Part shown: positions 11,257 through 20,998 of the stretch, piece after piece | Layout of the letters: the number at the start of each line of letters is the position of its first letter | Numbering within the stretch: the stretch's first letter is position 1 | Assembly (NCBI GenBank): GCA_002682825.1 | Contig: NOKP01000028.1 | Location: 310,001 to 374,000, forward strand | Reading direction: 5' to 3' | DNA: 64,000 nucleotides | Source of the DNA: Neonectria sp. B-13 | Taxonomy: Eukaryota > Ascomycota > Sordariomycetes > Hypocreales > Nectriaceae | The notes under the pieces: model-generated | Told to the model about the DNA's origin: nothing | Databases searched by the model: none | Seen by the model: only the letters and a program-made list of their open reading frames with translations | Translations under genes and position numbers: made by a program

Positions 11257-11638
11257 AGATAGTTATTTATATATACTATAGTTTAAAATAAGCTTTTTAT
11301 AAATTAGATATTAAGATTAAAGAGAAGAATCTAAATAGATTATAAAAATAGGCTTAAGGTATAATATTAATATAAACTATATTACTAGAAAAGCTTATTA
11401 TATTTAAGTTATTAGGATTAATAGTACTAAGTATAGTATCTTACTATATTAACTATTATATATTATCTATTATATTGTCTTAATCTATTAGATAATATTA
11501 ACTAAGGCTAAAATTACTATAAATATTATAAAGCTATTAGCTTATTAATTTAAAAGCTTTTCTATCTTAATATTTTAAAGTTTTATCTTTATATTTAAGC
11601 TACTTCTTAAACTATAGATTCTTTAGTATACTATGAAT
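11257..11638. other. AT-rich flank right of the copia element
   Basis: TA-dominated sequence with no reading frame of note. Probably the right-hand part of the older mutated DNA interrupted by the retrotransposon. Confidence 0.5.
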
Positions 11639-11828
11639 TATACAGTTAGGTCTAACCCAGGGGTCTAAGGTAGGTCTAAGGTATATAGTTTAATGATCGA
11701 GTGGATTAGGACATTATAGTAAACAATATAGATCACAATAGTAATATACAATAGTAAATTATTATATAACTAAGTATAAATAATCAAAGTATTAATAGCT
11801 AAAGAGCTTAAGGCTCTTATCTAATGTA
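11639..11828 (+). repeat. dispersed repeat R, copy A
   Basis: About 190 bp, starting near ACAGTTAGGTCTAACC and ending TCTAATGTA. It is clearly related to 12053-12234 (inverted) and partly to 57951-58080. This copy has many T/A replacements relative to the others, as expected for a RIP-mutated copy. It abuts the foldback element with only CTAAG between. Confidence 0.75.
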
Positions 11829-11833
11829 CTAAG

Positions 11834-12455
11834 TGTTACAGCCTAGGTTGGGACCAGGCGGTCACAACCGGCAGAATCATTTCAGTACCCACCTTTTCCT
11901 TCCTATCACAGTGTATAACACCTATACATCGAACGAGCTCCATTCAACACAGTTCAATACTACGAGTATATACACATTGAATAGGCACTATTCAATACAA
12001 CTCAACACCATTCAACTACACCAGTCTCACGTATATATACACATTCATTTAGCACATTAGACCCAAGCCTTAAGCTCCTTAGCTATCAACAATCATACTT
12101 GGTTACACAATAACTTACCATTGCATATTACCATCGTGACCTACATTGCTTACTACGACGTTCTAATCCACTCAATCATCAAACCATACGCCTTGGACCT
12201 ACCCTAGACTCCTAGGTTAAGCCTGACTGTCATACTAAGTGAATGTATATATATACAGAAGACTAGTATAGTTGAACGTTGTCGAGTTGTATCAAACAGT
12301 GGTTATTCAACATGCATATACTCGTTGGTGTTGAACCGTATTAAACAGAGCCCGTTCAACGTGCAGGTATCATACACTGTAATAGGAAGGAAAAAGGTAG
12401 GTACTGGAATGATTCTGCCGGTTGTGACCGCCTGGTCCCAACCCGGGCTGTGACA
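11834..12455. mobile_element. foldback/TIR element with ~220-bp inverted arms
   Basis: A 622-bp element with long terminal inverted repeats: left arm 11834-12052, right arm 12235-12455. They begin TGTTACAGCC on the left and TGTCACAGCC on the right read inward. Both arms continue through GGTTGGGACCAGGCGG and stay alignable to the inner CATTCATTTAG / CATTCACTTAG. The 182-bp loop is an inverted copy of repeat R. It has no transposase gene, so it is non-autonomous. No convincing target duplication was found, so family assignment (TA-inserting, hAT or Mutator-like) is open. Confidence 0.8.
12053..12234 (-). repeat. dispersed repeat R, copy B (foldback loop)
   Basis: Read on the minus strand it runs from TATGACAGTCAGG to TCTAATGTG and matches copy A over its full length. 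It exactly fills the space between the inner ends of the two foldback arms. It looks less mutated than copy A, since it retains more C and G. Confidence 0.75.
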
Positions 12456-12759
12456 TGAATAATAACCTTTTCCTTTTCTTTTACTATTCTTCCTTAATTT
12501 GAAGTATTTTCTAGTAAAATAGCTTATATATAGATTGAATCTATGCTTTATTTTCTTTCTAGTGGCTTTTAGTATTAACTTCTTCCTGTTACTGGTGGAG
12601 CTTGTTGAGAGATATGTTATGAGAGAAGTCTTATTGCGGCTTAGCTGTTTTCTTTCTCCTCTTCTGGTGACAATGCCGTTCAATTCTAATAGCATCGTCT
12701 TGACAGAAGAGATTACAAGACGGCCCATCTATCTAGCTCTATCATACACCCTATCCCCT
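12456..12759. other. AT-rich spacer downstream of the GH95 gene
   Basis: No gene seen. Pyrimidine- and AT-rich sequence forming the right margin of the island and the 3' flank of the convergent-side GH95 gene. Confidence 0.4.
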
Positions 12760-15373
12760 TCAAATATCCGTAAGGTGTTTCCCGTTGATGTCGGCCACGT
12801 GCACGGCCTTGGACTTGCTCTTCTTGACAACCTTAACGCTGTTGACGAGACCCTGAGCGTTCCAGGAGAAGTCGATTATTCCACCCCCGCGAAGTCGCAG
12901 ACCCTTTACCTGGCCGTTCCCCCATGCCTTGGGAATAGCAGGTCCGAGGACAACAGCCCTTGGGCTCTCAACACCAGCTGGAAGAGGTAGATCGACGACC
13001 AGCATGCTCAGCACTGCGCCTCCAAAACCGAAGTTGGCATCGATCTGGAACGGCGGGTTGCGGCCTGCGTACATGCTGAAACCGTTTGCTGCGAAGTTCT
13101 GCTCAATCGCAAACCTCAGATGGTCGTACGCCTTCTCCGTTTCGTTCAGTCGAGCCCAGCAAGCGCTTCGCCAGACCTTAGCCCAGCCGGCGTTGGCATC
13201 GGCAGCATTCCCCATGCCGCGTGTCACGAGAGTCTCGCGTACCGCATCCTGGATCGTCTCGTTGGTGTACCCGTTGGCGAACGACGAGATGGAATAGCCA
13301 GGGTACCATCCATTGAGGTGGGAAAGGTGACGATGAGTGCTGGGCTTGTCAAAGCCGAGAGATTCCGGCATCTTCCATTCCTTGAGGCCGCCCCAGGAGG
13401 CAAAGTGCAAGCCAGTATCTAGGCGAGCCAGAGTGCTGGACACGGCGTCGACGAACTTTTGGTCTACTTCCGAGAGGACGTCGGCTGCCGCGAGTGTGGC
13501 GTCGAAAACCTGGTAGATGAGTTGTTGGAAGTGGGCACAGCCAAATGTCGTCGGTCCTGTCTCCGCACTGTTGCAGGGCACCGCGACGAGGGAGCCATCC
13601 TCGGTGTAGAGGTCCTCCTGCAGAGACGAGACCCAGAACTCAGCAACGCCTTTGATGAGAGGATAGCCCTGTTCTCGAAGCCATTTAACATCCTGGGTGT
13701 ACTCGAAAGCGTCCCATACGTGCTGCATCATCCACGCTGGAGCAATAGGATCTGTAAAGAACTTGTTAGTCGAGCTTCACTCAAGTTTGCTGAGGACTTA
13801 CAGTTGGCCCAGCCTGCATCGTCCTTCATAGCAGTAAAGCCGAAAATGTTCATCTCGTTGTGTACCACCCATCCTGGAGCGTTGTAGAGAAGCTTTGCAG
13901 TCTCGGTGCCTCTGGGGACCCAGGTATCCTGCATGTAGTCCCACAAAGACTTCTGCGTTGCAGCGAGGCCAGTCTGGTCCGCGACCCAATAGTTCATCTG
14001 GAGGTTGATGTTCGCATGGTAGTCGGCACTCCAGCTGGGATTCAGGAGTTCCGTCCACCGACCTTGGAGGTTGGCAGGCAGCGAGTTCTCTCTCGATGAA
14101 GTGATGAGCAAGTATCGAGACAGATCGAACAAGAGGCTTTCGAGGTAAGGATCTCCGGGACCGGCAAGCTTGTAGTTCTGGATGAGTGTCGACGTCTCCA
14201 CCTCCTCTGAGCCCTGGGGATCGGGAACCTCAAGAGTGAAAGCGCCCTGCAGTTTCTTGAAGTCGGATGTGTGTGCTTTTAGGACCGATGGATAGCCTTC
14301 GCTCGCAGCGTTCTTGGAGATCCTCTTGACATCAGATGAAGGATCTGCGCCGCGGAAAGTCCAGCCATCGATGCCATTACCACGCTTTTGGTCGAAATTG
14401 GTGTCGGCACTCCAGAAAATCGTCATAGTCTTACCGCTAGGCTTGAACCCTACCTTCCCGTTGCTCGAGCACGAAGCCGAACCTTCCTTGGCGTTGAACG
14501 CTGCTGTAGCGGCATACCGCATGCCCTCGGGCGGCCCAACTTGAGTGATTCCGGTATGGTGAAGAAACCCATCCGCACAAGACGTGTTGACCAGAGTTTG
14601 CTCGACGAGGAGGTTTTCAAGCCCAACAGTGACTGTGGGCAGGATTTCACTGGACTCGACGTGGTAGACGCAAGCCTGGTTGGGGAAAGAGCAGAAGACG
14701 GTGGTGACAACCTCTGACGAATCATTGCCCATGGTGAAAGAGGTTTGATGGACGCCTTGGACAAGATCGAGGCTTCGCCGGTAGTTCCCAAAGGTCTCGG
14801 CGCCTTCAAAACTGACGGTCAGGTTTCCCAGTACACGGTTCGAGCCGTAGTAGTTTCCGTTGCCCAAAAGAGCATTCATCGCTGAAAAGAAAAACAAGTT
14901 AGAGCATGTTCAACCATCTTAGAATTGAGGTACATTCTTACAGCCGGTCCCGTTGGTGAAGATCCGAGAACGAATGTCTGGGAGGTTCTGGAATTTAGGC
15001 GTAGAGGGATTCCCGCCCTGGTAGTTCTGCGGCGAGTTCATTAGACCAAAACTAGTGGCAAGCGCTTTGCATGTCTTGCCTCGACTTCGAAAGGTCCCCC
15101 GGACCATAATGAGTCGACATTCAGGTTCACTTTCTCAGCACCCGGAGACCCGAACGGGATTGCTAAGTACGGGAAGTTCAGCCAGATGTCATTTTGTTGT
15201 TCTTGGGAAGACTGACCTCCAAGTTTCCCATTGCCAACGGGAAACCCGGTCTTCAGAAGATACTGGGAGCTCCTCATCGGAGCATAACCTGCCGGCTTGG
15301 AGGACCAAAGCTCTTTCGAATCGGCGCTGGCTACAAAAGCCAGCACCGCCAGAACCATGCTGATGGTCTTCAT
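12760..15373 (-). CDS. secreted GH95 alpha-L-fucosidase
   Basis: 798 aa in five exons: 15373-15217, 15162-15080, 15026-14942, 14881-13802, 13751-12760. Family members remove alpha-1,2-linked L-fucose from plant xyloglucan and similar glycans. The first 19 residues form a signal peptide ([19 protein letters not shown]), so it should act outside the cell. Family signatures follow: [82 protein letters not shown] and DANFGFGGA. Length matches GH95. Two introns have unusual 5' ends: GTCAGT for intron 1 and a GC donor (GCAAGA) for intron 2. Both are needed to join conserved segments in frame. A related inverting fucoside or galactoside activity is possible in this family. Confidence 0.92.
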
Positions 15374-16146
15374 GTTGGATGGTTGCGCAGATAAAGAAAC
15401 ACAATCTTATGGACGATCGATGTTGTAGAGTTGTGTACATTGAAATGTCCTTGAAGCACGGCAGAAGAGCTGGGTTTTATGCATCTTGTCTCGAGTGCCC
15501 ATCTTGTAGATCTTCTCCGTATCCTGTAAATGCGGGGTGAGAAGTCACCGAGGCACTCACATCTGCCTCCGTACTTGCAGGCGTTCAGGTTTGTGGCGAC
15601 AGAGTCGTAGTGTGCAGATAGCAGGTAGGAACGGGTGAGTCAGAAACGTGGCATAGCTCAGTAACTGTCGGGTCTAGCAACAGTTATCAAAATGAAGCCA
15701 TCTGCGCAAGCCATTTTCTCTCTCTGAGTCCTAAAGGATATTAGGAGAACTATTCATGCTGCCATCGGGTGGAAATCTGGGGGATCATTTTGAAGAGATT
15801 CAAGAACTTTTGCTCCCGTCGGGATTTCTGCCATTCTGCAGTTACACTGCATCATGTGGCATCCGGAGGAACTGGGTGTAGAGCTCTCCCTCCTCTTTCT
15901 GGTCGACTATTCGCGCGGTAGTAGAGCATAGAGCCTGCCAAGAAAACGGTAGATGTAGTACCTTAGACTACCAAGAACCAAAAAGGATAAGATTGGCCCT
16001 GTAGATGCGGGGACTGAGTGCTGGGGGATTTCTGGGGCTGTGGAGTCCCCGCACTTTCGGACAAGCTGATTCCGTAGTCCGATTCTTCCGCGAATACGAT
16101 GGTTCTCAATAGTCATGCCTCGCGAGATCCTCCAGCACGTCAAGGC
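15374..16146 (-). promoter_or_regulatory. GH95 upstream region with CreA-type sites
   Basis: Upstream of the fucosidase start I find SYGGRG carbon-catabolite-repressor consensus matches at 15532-15537, 15777-15782, 16007-16012, 16021-16026, 16032-16037 and, reversed, 16047-16052. The last four fall within 46 bp. The far end overlaps the decayed downstream part of the RTA1 relic. No other gene is seen here. Confidence 0.4.
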
Positions 16147-16724
16147 CTAGACAAGACTCGTGCCGTAGAGGACCATGAGAAGGTTTCTCCATGGCGGAGT
16201 AATTTTGCAGCTCTTGGCGGTCGGCCGGCGATGGATGTGGTAGTGGAAGATCACAGTAGCGACCAGAAATAGGCTGAAAAAGGCGATTTGGACGCCGAGA
16301 CCAATGAGCACGATCATCTTTGCATAGTCCAAGGCCCTTTTCGTGTCGTCTGCACTAGAGAGCATTCCACCACCTATGTCATTGGTTAGCCACCTTACTC
16401 TCCGTCCACCTCGGCTGAAAGATTGTAATGGGACTTACCAGCTGCTTGAGCGAGAATAGATAAGACATCGCCAACAAGGAAGAATTTCGTCAGCCATTTT
16501 AGCTTGATGATAGAGTACTGTTACGCACTCAAGACTGCGATGAGTCTTCCGAGCACCATGTAAATTGAGACGGCGTAGAAAGGCGGGCCGATGAGCAGCA
16601 GGAGGTTTTGCATAATAAATGGGACAAGTGTGAAGATGACCGCGGCCCCTAGGGAGGGATCGTAAGAATAATAGCTGGTCTGTTCTTTGTCTGCGTTGTC
16701 GGAAATGTTTGCGGCAGAAATCAA
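16147..16724 (-). pseudogene. RTA1-like membrane protein relic
   Basis: Remnant of an RTA1/lipid-translocating-exporter family protein (7-TM plasma-membrane proteins linked to azole and lipid stress). The first part reads YYSYDPSLGAAVIFT, then passes straight to PFIMQNLLLLIGPPFYAVSIYMVLGRLI. About 50 residues covering the second and third helices are missing without an intron. After AVLSA comes an in-frame TAA (around 16525), then family sequence resumes: SIIKLKWLTKFFLVGDVLSILAQAAG. An intron (about 16370-16437) leads to GGGMLSS and DYAKMIVLIGLGVQIAFFSLFLV. It ends in a stop after LMVLYGTSLV, without the last conserved helices. An internal deletion, a stop and C-terminal loss make it non-functional. 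Confidence 0.72.
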
Positions 16725-18173
16725 ACTTCCTCGATGCTGGGTCGGGGTTTATTACGTTCAGATAGTAGTGCAGCAGTTGGCAAGTGTTGGGCGCTGAGTG
16801 CGACGATGAGTATTAGGGAGTCTTTCTGGGATGCTGAGGCGTAATTGAAATTGAGTCTGTGCCATCAGAAATCTGGCGGCATTTTGGCAATCGCCCAGCT
16901 AAGCACAAGCCTGATAATCGACAAGACACGGGGCACGGGGAAGGACATCATCAGCCCCAAGCCGGGGGAGAGAAAAAAGCTTGTTTGATCCCATGCCGTG
17001 TTTCTGGTTTCTTCTCATCGACGTCCATGCCAAGACGTCGTAATCTTCATTCCCCATGCCCCCTTTCTGGATGGATCATCGACTAACAAGAACTCACGAT
17101 TGGCTCTCTCGCTCTGGGCCAATGGCGCCGAGGTGGCCCCAAGCGGCGTCTGTGGAGCACCATGAGCACGGAGCATGAAGCGTGAAGCTTGGCCGGGTTC
17201 TAGATTCTGGAGCGCGGAGCAGGCAGGTCCAGTAGGGGCCTAAATAAGTCAAGTATCTCACGCGTCGGGTCTTGGCAAGAGAGCCGCCTTGATCTCTGAC
17301 GGCTTACGGCTCTTCTAACGCCCTACTAATACACAGTATAAACCTCCCCCTCAGTGGGCCGTGCTGTTACTATCCATACTGCCCGGCCACACCCCTTTCA
17401 CCCCCGTCGGCTCGCTTCCTGGGAACCAGAAGATGCCTAAGTAAGGTTCTATAGAGGTTGGCCTGATCTTCTACTCCTCTAGAAAACGGTCCTCGAAGTC
17501 CTCTCTCGTCTTCTTTCGCTTCCATCCAACCTCGCGAGCCAAATCCGCCCGCGTTCGCAATCGAGACGCGAGGCTTAGACAAACTAGAGAGAGAGCTAAT
17601 ATGTTACAGCCCGTCTGACCTGCCAGAACGTCACCGGACGAGTCACATGAACGCGGAAATCAAACGGGTTCGGTTCAGTATTGAACAGAGTCGGTTTGAC
17701 TCCGTTCGATGGCTTACTGACCCCTCCGCGTTCGATAAAGAGGCAACCAGCGTAGTATATAGCACCCCCTAAACTTCCCTCTACATAGAACCACGCTCCT
17801 TAGATTTTAACACTGTATTTGATATAACTTAGTTACCTCAATCATCCTAACCTTCTTCGGCTACTCTGATTGACTGTCACTTATCGTAATACGCTTAGCA
17901 TGCTCACTATAAAATTTAGTCCTACTACTAGCATAACTCCCCAATGCGATTCGACACCCGCAAGAACATGGGAATACATTAACGATCTCAATCAACTTGC
18001 CTAATACCAGCCATCTGACAAACAATAAAGCAGTTAACAAGGCGATAGCCTCTATCAACGACCTCTCCGCGACGCTAAAGGAGAGAAATATCCCGACGGA
18101 TACGAAATCTCTATTCAAATTCAGGTAGTTGAAACCATGAGTTAAAACTTACTGTTTCAATGCAATTATACCC
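16725..18173. other. intergenic region, possible element terminus at 17603
   Basis: No gene supported. At 17603 the sequence TGTTACAGCCCG equals the first 12 bases of the foldback element's termini. The similarity then stops and no matching inverted end was found. It may be an LTR or TIR fragment of a different element. Short open frames here show no family features. Confidence 0.3.
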
Positions 18174-19298
18174 TTAGACGAATGGCACAACCCCAGTCCC
18201 CTTCTCTTTCCAAATATTCCTTGTCAACTCCATTAACCGATATCCGAGGGCATCGTCCTGCGACAGGTCACTGCCAGCTTCCGGTACCGCTGGTGCGCAG
18301 ATGTACTGCCCGCTGTCTTTTGTCTTTGTCGCCGCAAATACAGCGCTCACAGCACCCTCGAACTGGTCTTTCTTGAACGGTTCCATGCCAACAGACATAG
18401 AGTAGCCACCCAAGGGGTACCTGTGCAGCTTTGATGAGCTTAAGACGGGTGAACTTGGAGGAAACTGACTTACGGCTCGTGAATGTCCACCTTGCTCGCT
18501 TTTGTACTGACGAAGCCGGGATGCGTCGCGTTCGAAAGTAGGTTGGGATAGCCAGCTTGTGTGACATTCCTGTTCAAGAAACGTGAGTAGAGTATAGCTG
18601 CCAGCTTACTCCGTCCGTACTGAGCGTTCGGGCCCAAATCCTGGTTCAGTTCATCAAGACTCTCAAACTTGGTATCTTTCGGCGCGGATGGATGAGCATT
18701 ACTCGCCGCATTGACAATGCGTACCACCGAACCGTTGGAGGCTGTCTTCTTCAACAACGGCAACAGGTGTGAGGTCAATACGACGTGACCAATATGGTTT
18801 ACGGCCATGTGTCGGTCGACGCCGTAATCAGTAAGCTGATATGTCATAATCCCGCGGGCGGCGTTGTTTACGAGAATGTCAAGGCGGTCTGTCGAGTTTT
18901 TGATCTTGTCTGCGATTTCTGTGACCTGCTTCCAGTTCGAAAGGTCGCATTGAAACCACTCAGTATTGTCGGCGAAGCTCTTTCCGAGATCTTTTGCGAC
19001 GGCGTCCTTGGCACTTTTGGCGACCTCCTCCGACACGGACAAGATGAAGAGCTTGGAAATGTTGTGCTTCAGGAGGGTGTGGCTAATGCCATACCCAATC
19101 CCTTCGCTTCCACCAGTAACGATACCTACTTTCCCTGTAAGGTCGGGCGTCTCTCCGAGGGTGAACTGGTGTGTTCCCAATTTCGCTGCCGCGCCACCAA
19201 AGTTCTCGGCAATGGTATTCTTCTGGGGATCAGATTTGCCCCAGTAAAAAATTAGATTCGATGATGCTTACCTTTACTACATTGATGACTGAACTCAT
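18174..19298 (-). CDS. short-chain dehydrogenase/reductase
   Basis: 340-aa NAD(P)-dependent oxidoreductase of the retinol-dehydrogenase-like SDR group. Three exons: 19298-19272 (nine codons), 19222-18474, 18420-18174. Rossmann nucleotide motif TGGSEGIG at residues 45-52, then LVNNAA, the catalytic serine region VNAASNAH, and the YGRSK active-site box. The tiny first exon restores a Met, and the 49- and 52-bp introns have good GTAAGC and GTAAGT donors. Substrate unknown. It lies downstream of, and on the same strand as, the FAD monooxygenase with 524 bp between them. The two could act in one oxidation pathway, but only proximity supports this. Confidence 0.88.
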
Positions 19299-19822
19299 GA
19301 TGACAACTTGGAGTTCTGTGTTCTGTAAGAGGAGAAATGTGGAATTACTTGGAAGGACTCTACAGCGCGATTGTTTGTAATGAAGTTCCGTCTTGACCCA
19401 GGATCCTAGGGACAGATTGGACTTTTAATCATCCGTTCTCTACTGATTCAATTGTTACTCTTGCGATATCCATGACGCGTACTCAGGGCCGGATGCTTCT
19501 CAGCCACAACCTTTTGTCTCGGAATGCTAATTAATTATCGCGATGATTAAAGTGGCCCCCTGGACCTTTTTTGGGTCAATGAATCATCAAGATAAATCAC
19601 GTTTTATGCTATTGACGAGCTTAGCGCCTTCATGCGTATTGCCAGACTACTCTCTGCTTTCGGTTGTTAGTCAACCCACCCGTACCTTTGACAATCAAGT
19701 TAAATATGAAGTTTAAGATAGCGATGTAGTATGTGACTGATTTCACCATTGGAATCCACGTGACGTCTTTCATCGTCGGTGCATCACTTAGTCGTAGACG
19801 CTGTCTTCTTATATTATGTTGC
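19299..19822. other. intergenic, SDR promoter
   Basis: Lies between the SDR start and the monooxygenase stop, both genes on the minus strand. No further gene or clear motif seen. Confidence 0.4.
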
Positions 19823-20998
19823 TTACACAATCGGGCTAGTCTTCTCGTCGATGTTAATGCCAAAGCCGCCCACAGCAGTGGAATAACTCTGATGGACAGC
19901 CTCGCTACCATAAACCCTCATCTCCTTCTCATAGGCAGCGGTGACGCCAGGTTTATTGCCACCAGCTTCACGCAACAACCTCCCAAGCAAGGCAGAGTCT
20001 CGAACGGCAGTGTTGGCCCCGATACCTCCAGCAGGTGTCATGGAGTGGACAGCATCGCCAATTACAGTCACGCGAGGATCGTTGGGCCATTCTGGCACAC
20101 CTGACGGGGTTGAGCACGTAATCTTCCAAAAGGAAGCTTCAGCAGTGTCCATCTCTTCAAACAACGGCTTGAAGCGTGGGTGCCAATTCTTGGTGAGTGA
20201 CTTGGCGATATTTGCAGCCTTCTCGCCCACAATGGAGAAGTCGTCGTTGGGGGCATGGATCACACCGGGTTGGCCACCCATGGTCCAGCCAAATTGGATG
20301 TCTGGGTTGTCCATGTCTTCAGGGCGGACGTTGGTGATGATGAAGACGGCGCCGTCTGGCCCTGTGTTGTCCCGCAGCCTGAAGACGCCCTCGCCCAGGC
20401 CCTTGAAAGCCGTGGAAGGGGCCTGGCCGTGTATGCCCCTGGCGCCGGTGTCGTAGACCTTCAACTTTCCACCCGAGAGCTGCCTTGCGACCTTGGAGTA
20501 GATGCCCTCGCCGCCGACGAGCATCGAGCCCTCAACTGACTTGGTGCCATCGGCGAATGTAGCTCGCACGCCGTCGTCCGTCAGTTCGTAGCCTGTGACG
20601 TGCTTGCCCCATTCGATTTGTTCTTCGCAGCCCTGGGCAAATATCTTGCGCATTTCTCCCCGAGCGATGCCAACAACCTTGCCTCCCCGTGACGACAGGT
20701 TTTCAGGCATCACATGCTCCGTCAGCTCACCGGTCACGGCATCGAACGCACTGAAGCCACTGCCACCGGTTTTGCCACACTTGTCCCAGAATTGCTGCCA
20801 TGTTTGGGCATCAAGGACTGATTCGATGGCGTCGAGGCCTTCTGATGACAGGCGCAGTCGGTACCCTTGCGCGCGAAACACAAATGATGCATCCCGCTCA
20901 AAGATCTTGAAGGGTATCTTGGACAGCCGCAAGGACTGGGCAAGCAGGAGAGACGCGAGTCCTGCGCCTGAGATTAGGACTGGCTTGCTGGCTGACAT
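19823..20998 (-). CDS. FAD-dependent monooxygenase (PHBH-fold)
   Basis: Single-exon 391-aa flavoprotein of the salicylate/aromatic hydroxylase-like group. The N-terminal dinucleotide motif is LISGAGLASLLLAQSL, followed by IFERD. The second FAD motif, GDAVHSMTPAGGIGANTA, lies near residue 315. The middle motif usually reading DG (family consensus ADGxxS) is EG here, in MLVGGEGIYSKVARQ. No membrane anchor or signal peptide. The family hydroxylates or epoxidises aromatic and secondary-metabolite substrates with NAD(P)H; the substrate here cannot be read. The downstream SDR is a plausible partner. Confidence 0.9.
   Translation of the reverse strand: MSASKPVLISGAGLASLLLAQSLRLSKIPFKIFERDASFVFRAQGYRLRLSSEGLDAIESVLDAQTWQQFWDKCGKTGGSGFSAFDAVTGELTEHVMPENLSSRGGKVVGIARGEMRKIFAQGCEEQIEWGKHVTGYELTDDGVRATFADGTKSVEGSMLVGGEGIYSKVARQLSGGKLKVYDTGARGIHGQAPSTAFKGLGEGVFRLRDNTGPDGAVFIITNVRPEDMDNPDIQFGWTMGGQPGVIHAPNDDFSIVGEKAANIAKSLTKNWHPRFKPLFEEMDTAEASFWKITCSTPSGVPEWPNDPRVTVIGDAVHSMTPAGGIGANTAVRDSALLGRLLREAGGNKPGVTAAYEKEMRVYGSEAVHQSYSTAVGGFGINIDEKTSPIV

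Noticed and set aside
12303..12728. 141-codon frame over the right foldback arm
   Set aside because: Lies mostly in the inverted arm and has a mirror-image counterpart in the left arm; no domain features.
13459..13887. Plus-strand frames opposite the GH95 gene
   Set aside because: Antisense shadows of a GC-rich coding region; the minus strand has clear family motifs and splice phases.
17861..18118. Minus-strand frame with a hydrophobic stretch upstream of 18174
   Set aside because: Only 85 codons, no family resemblance, no neighbouring exons that extend it.
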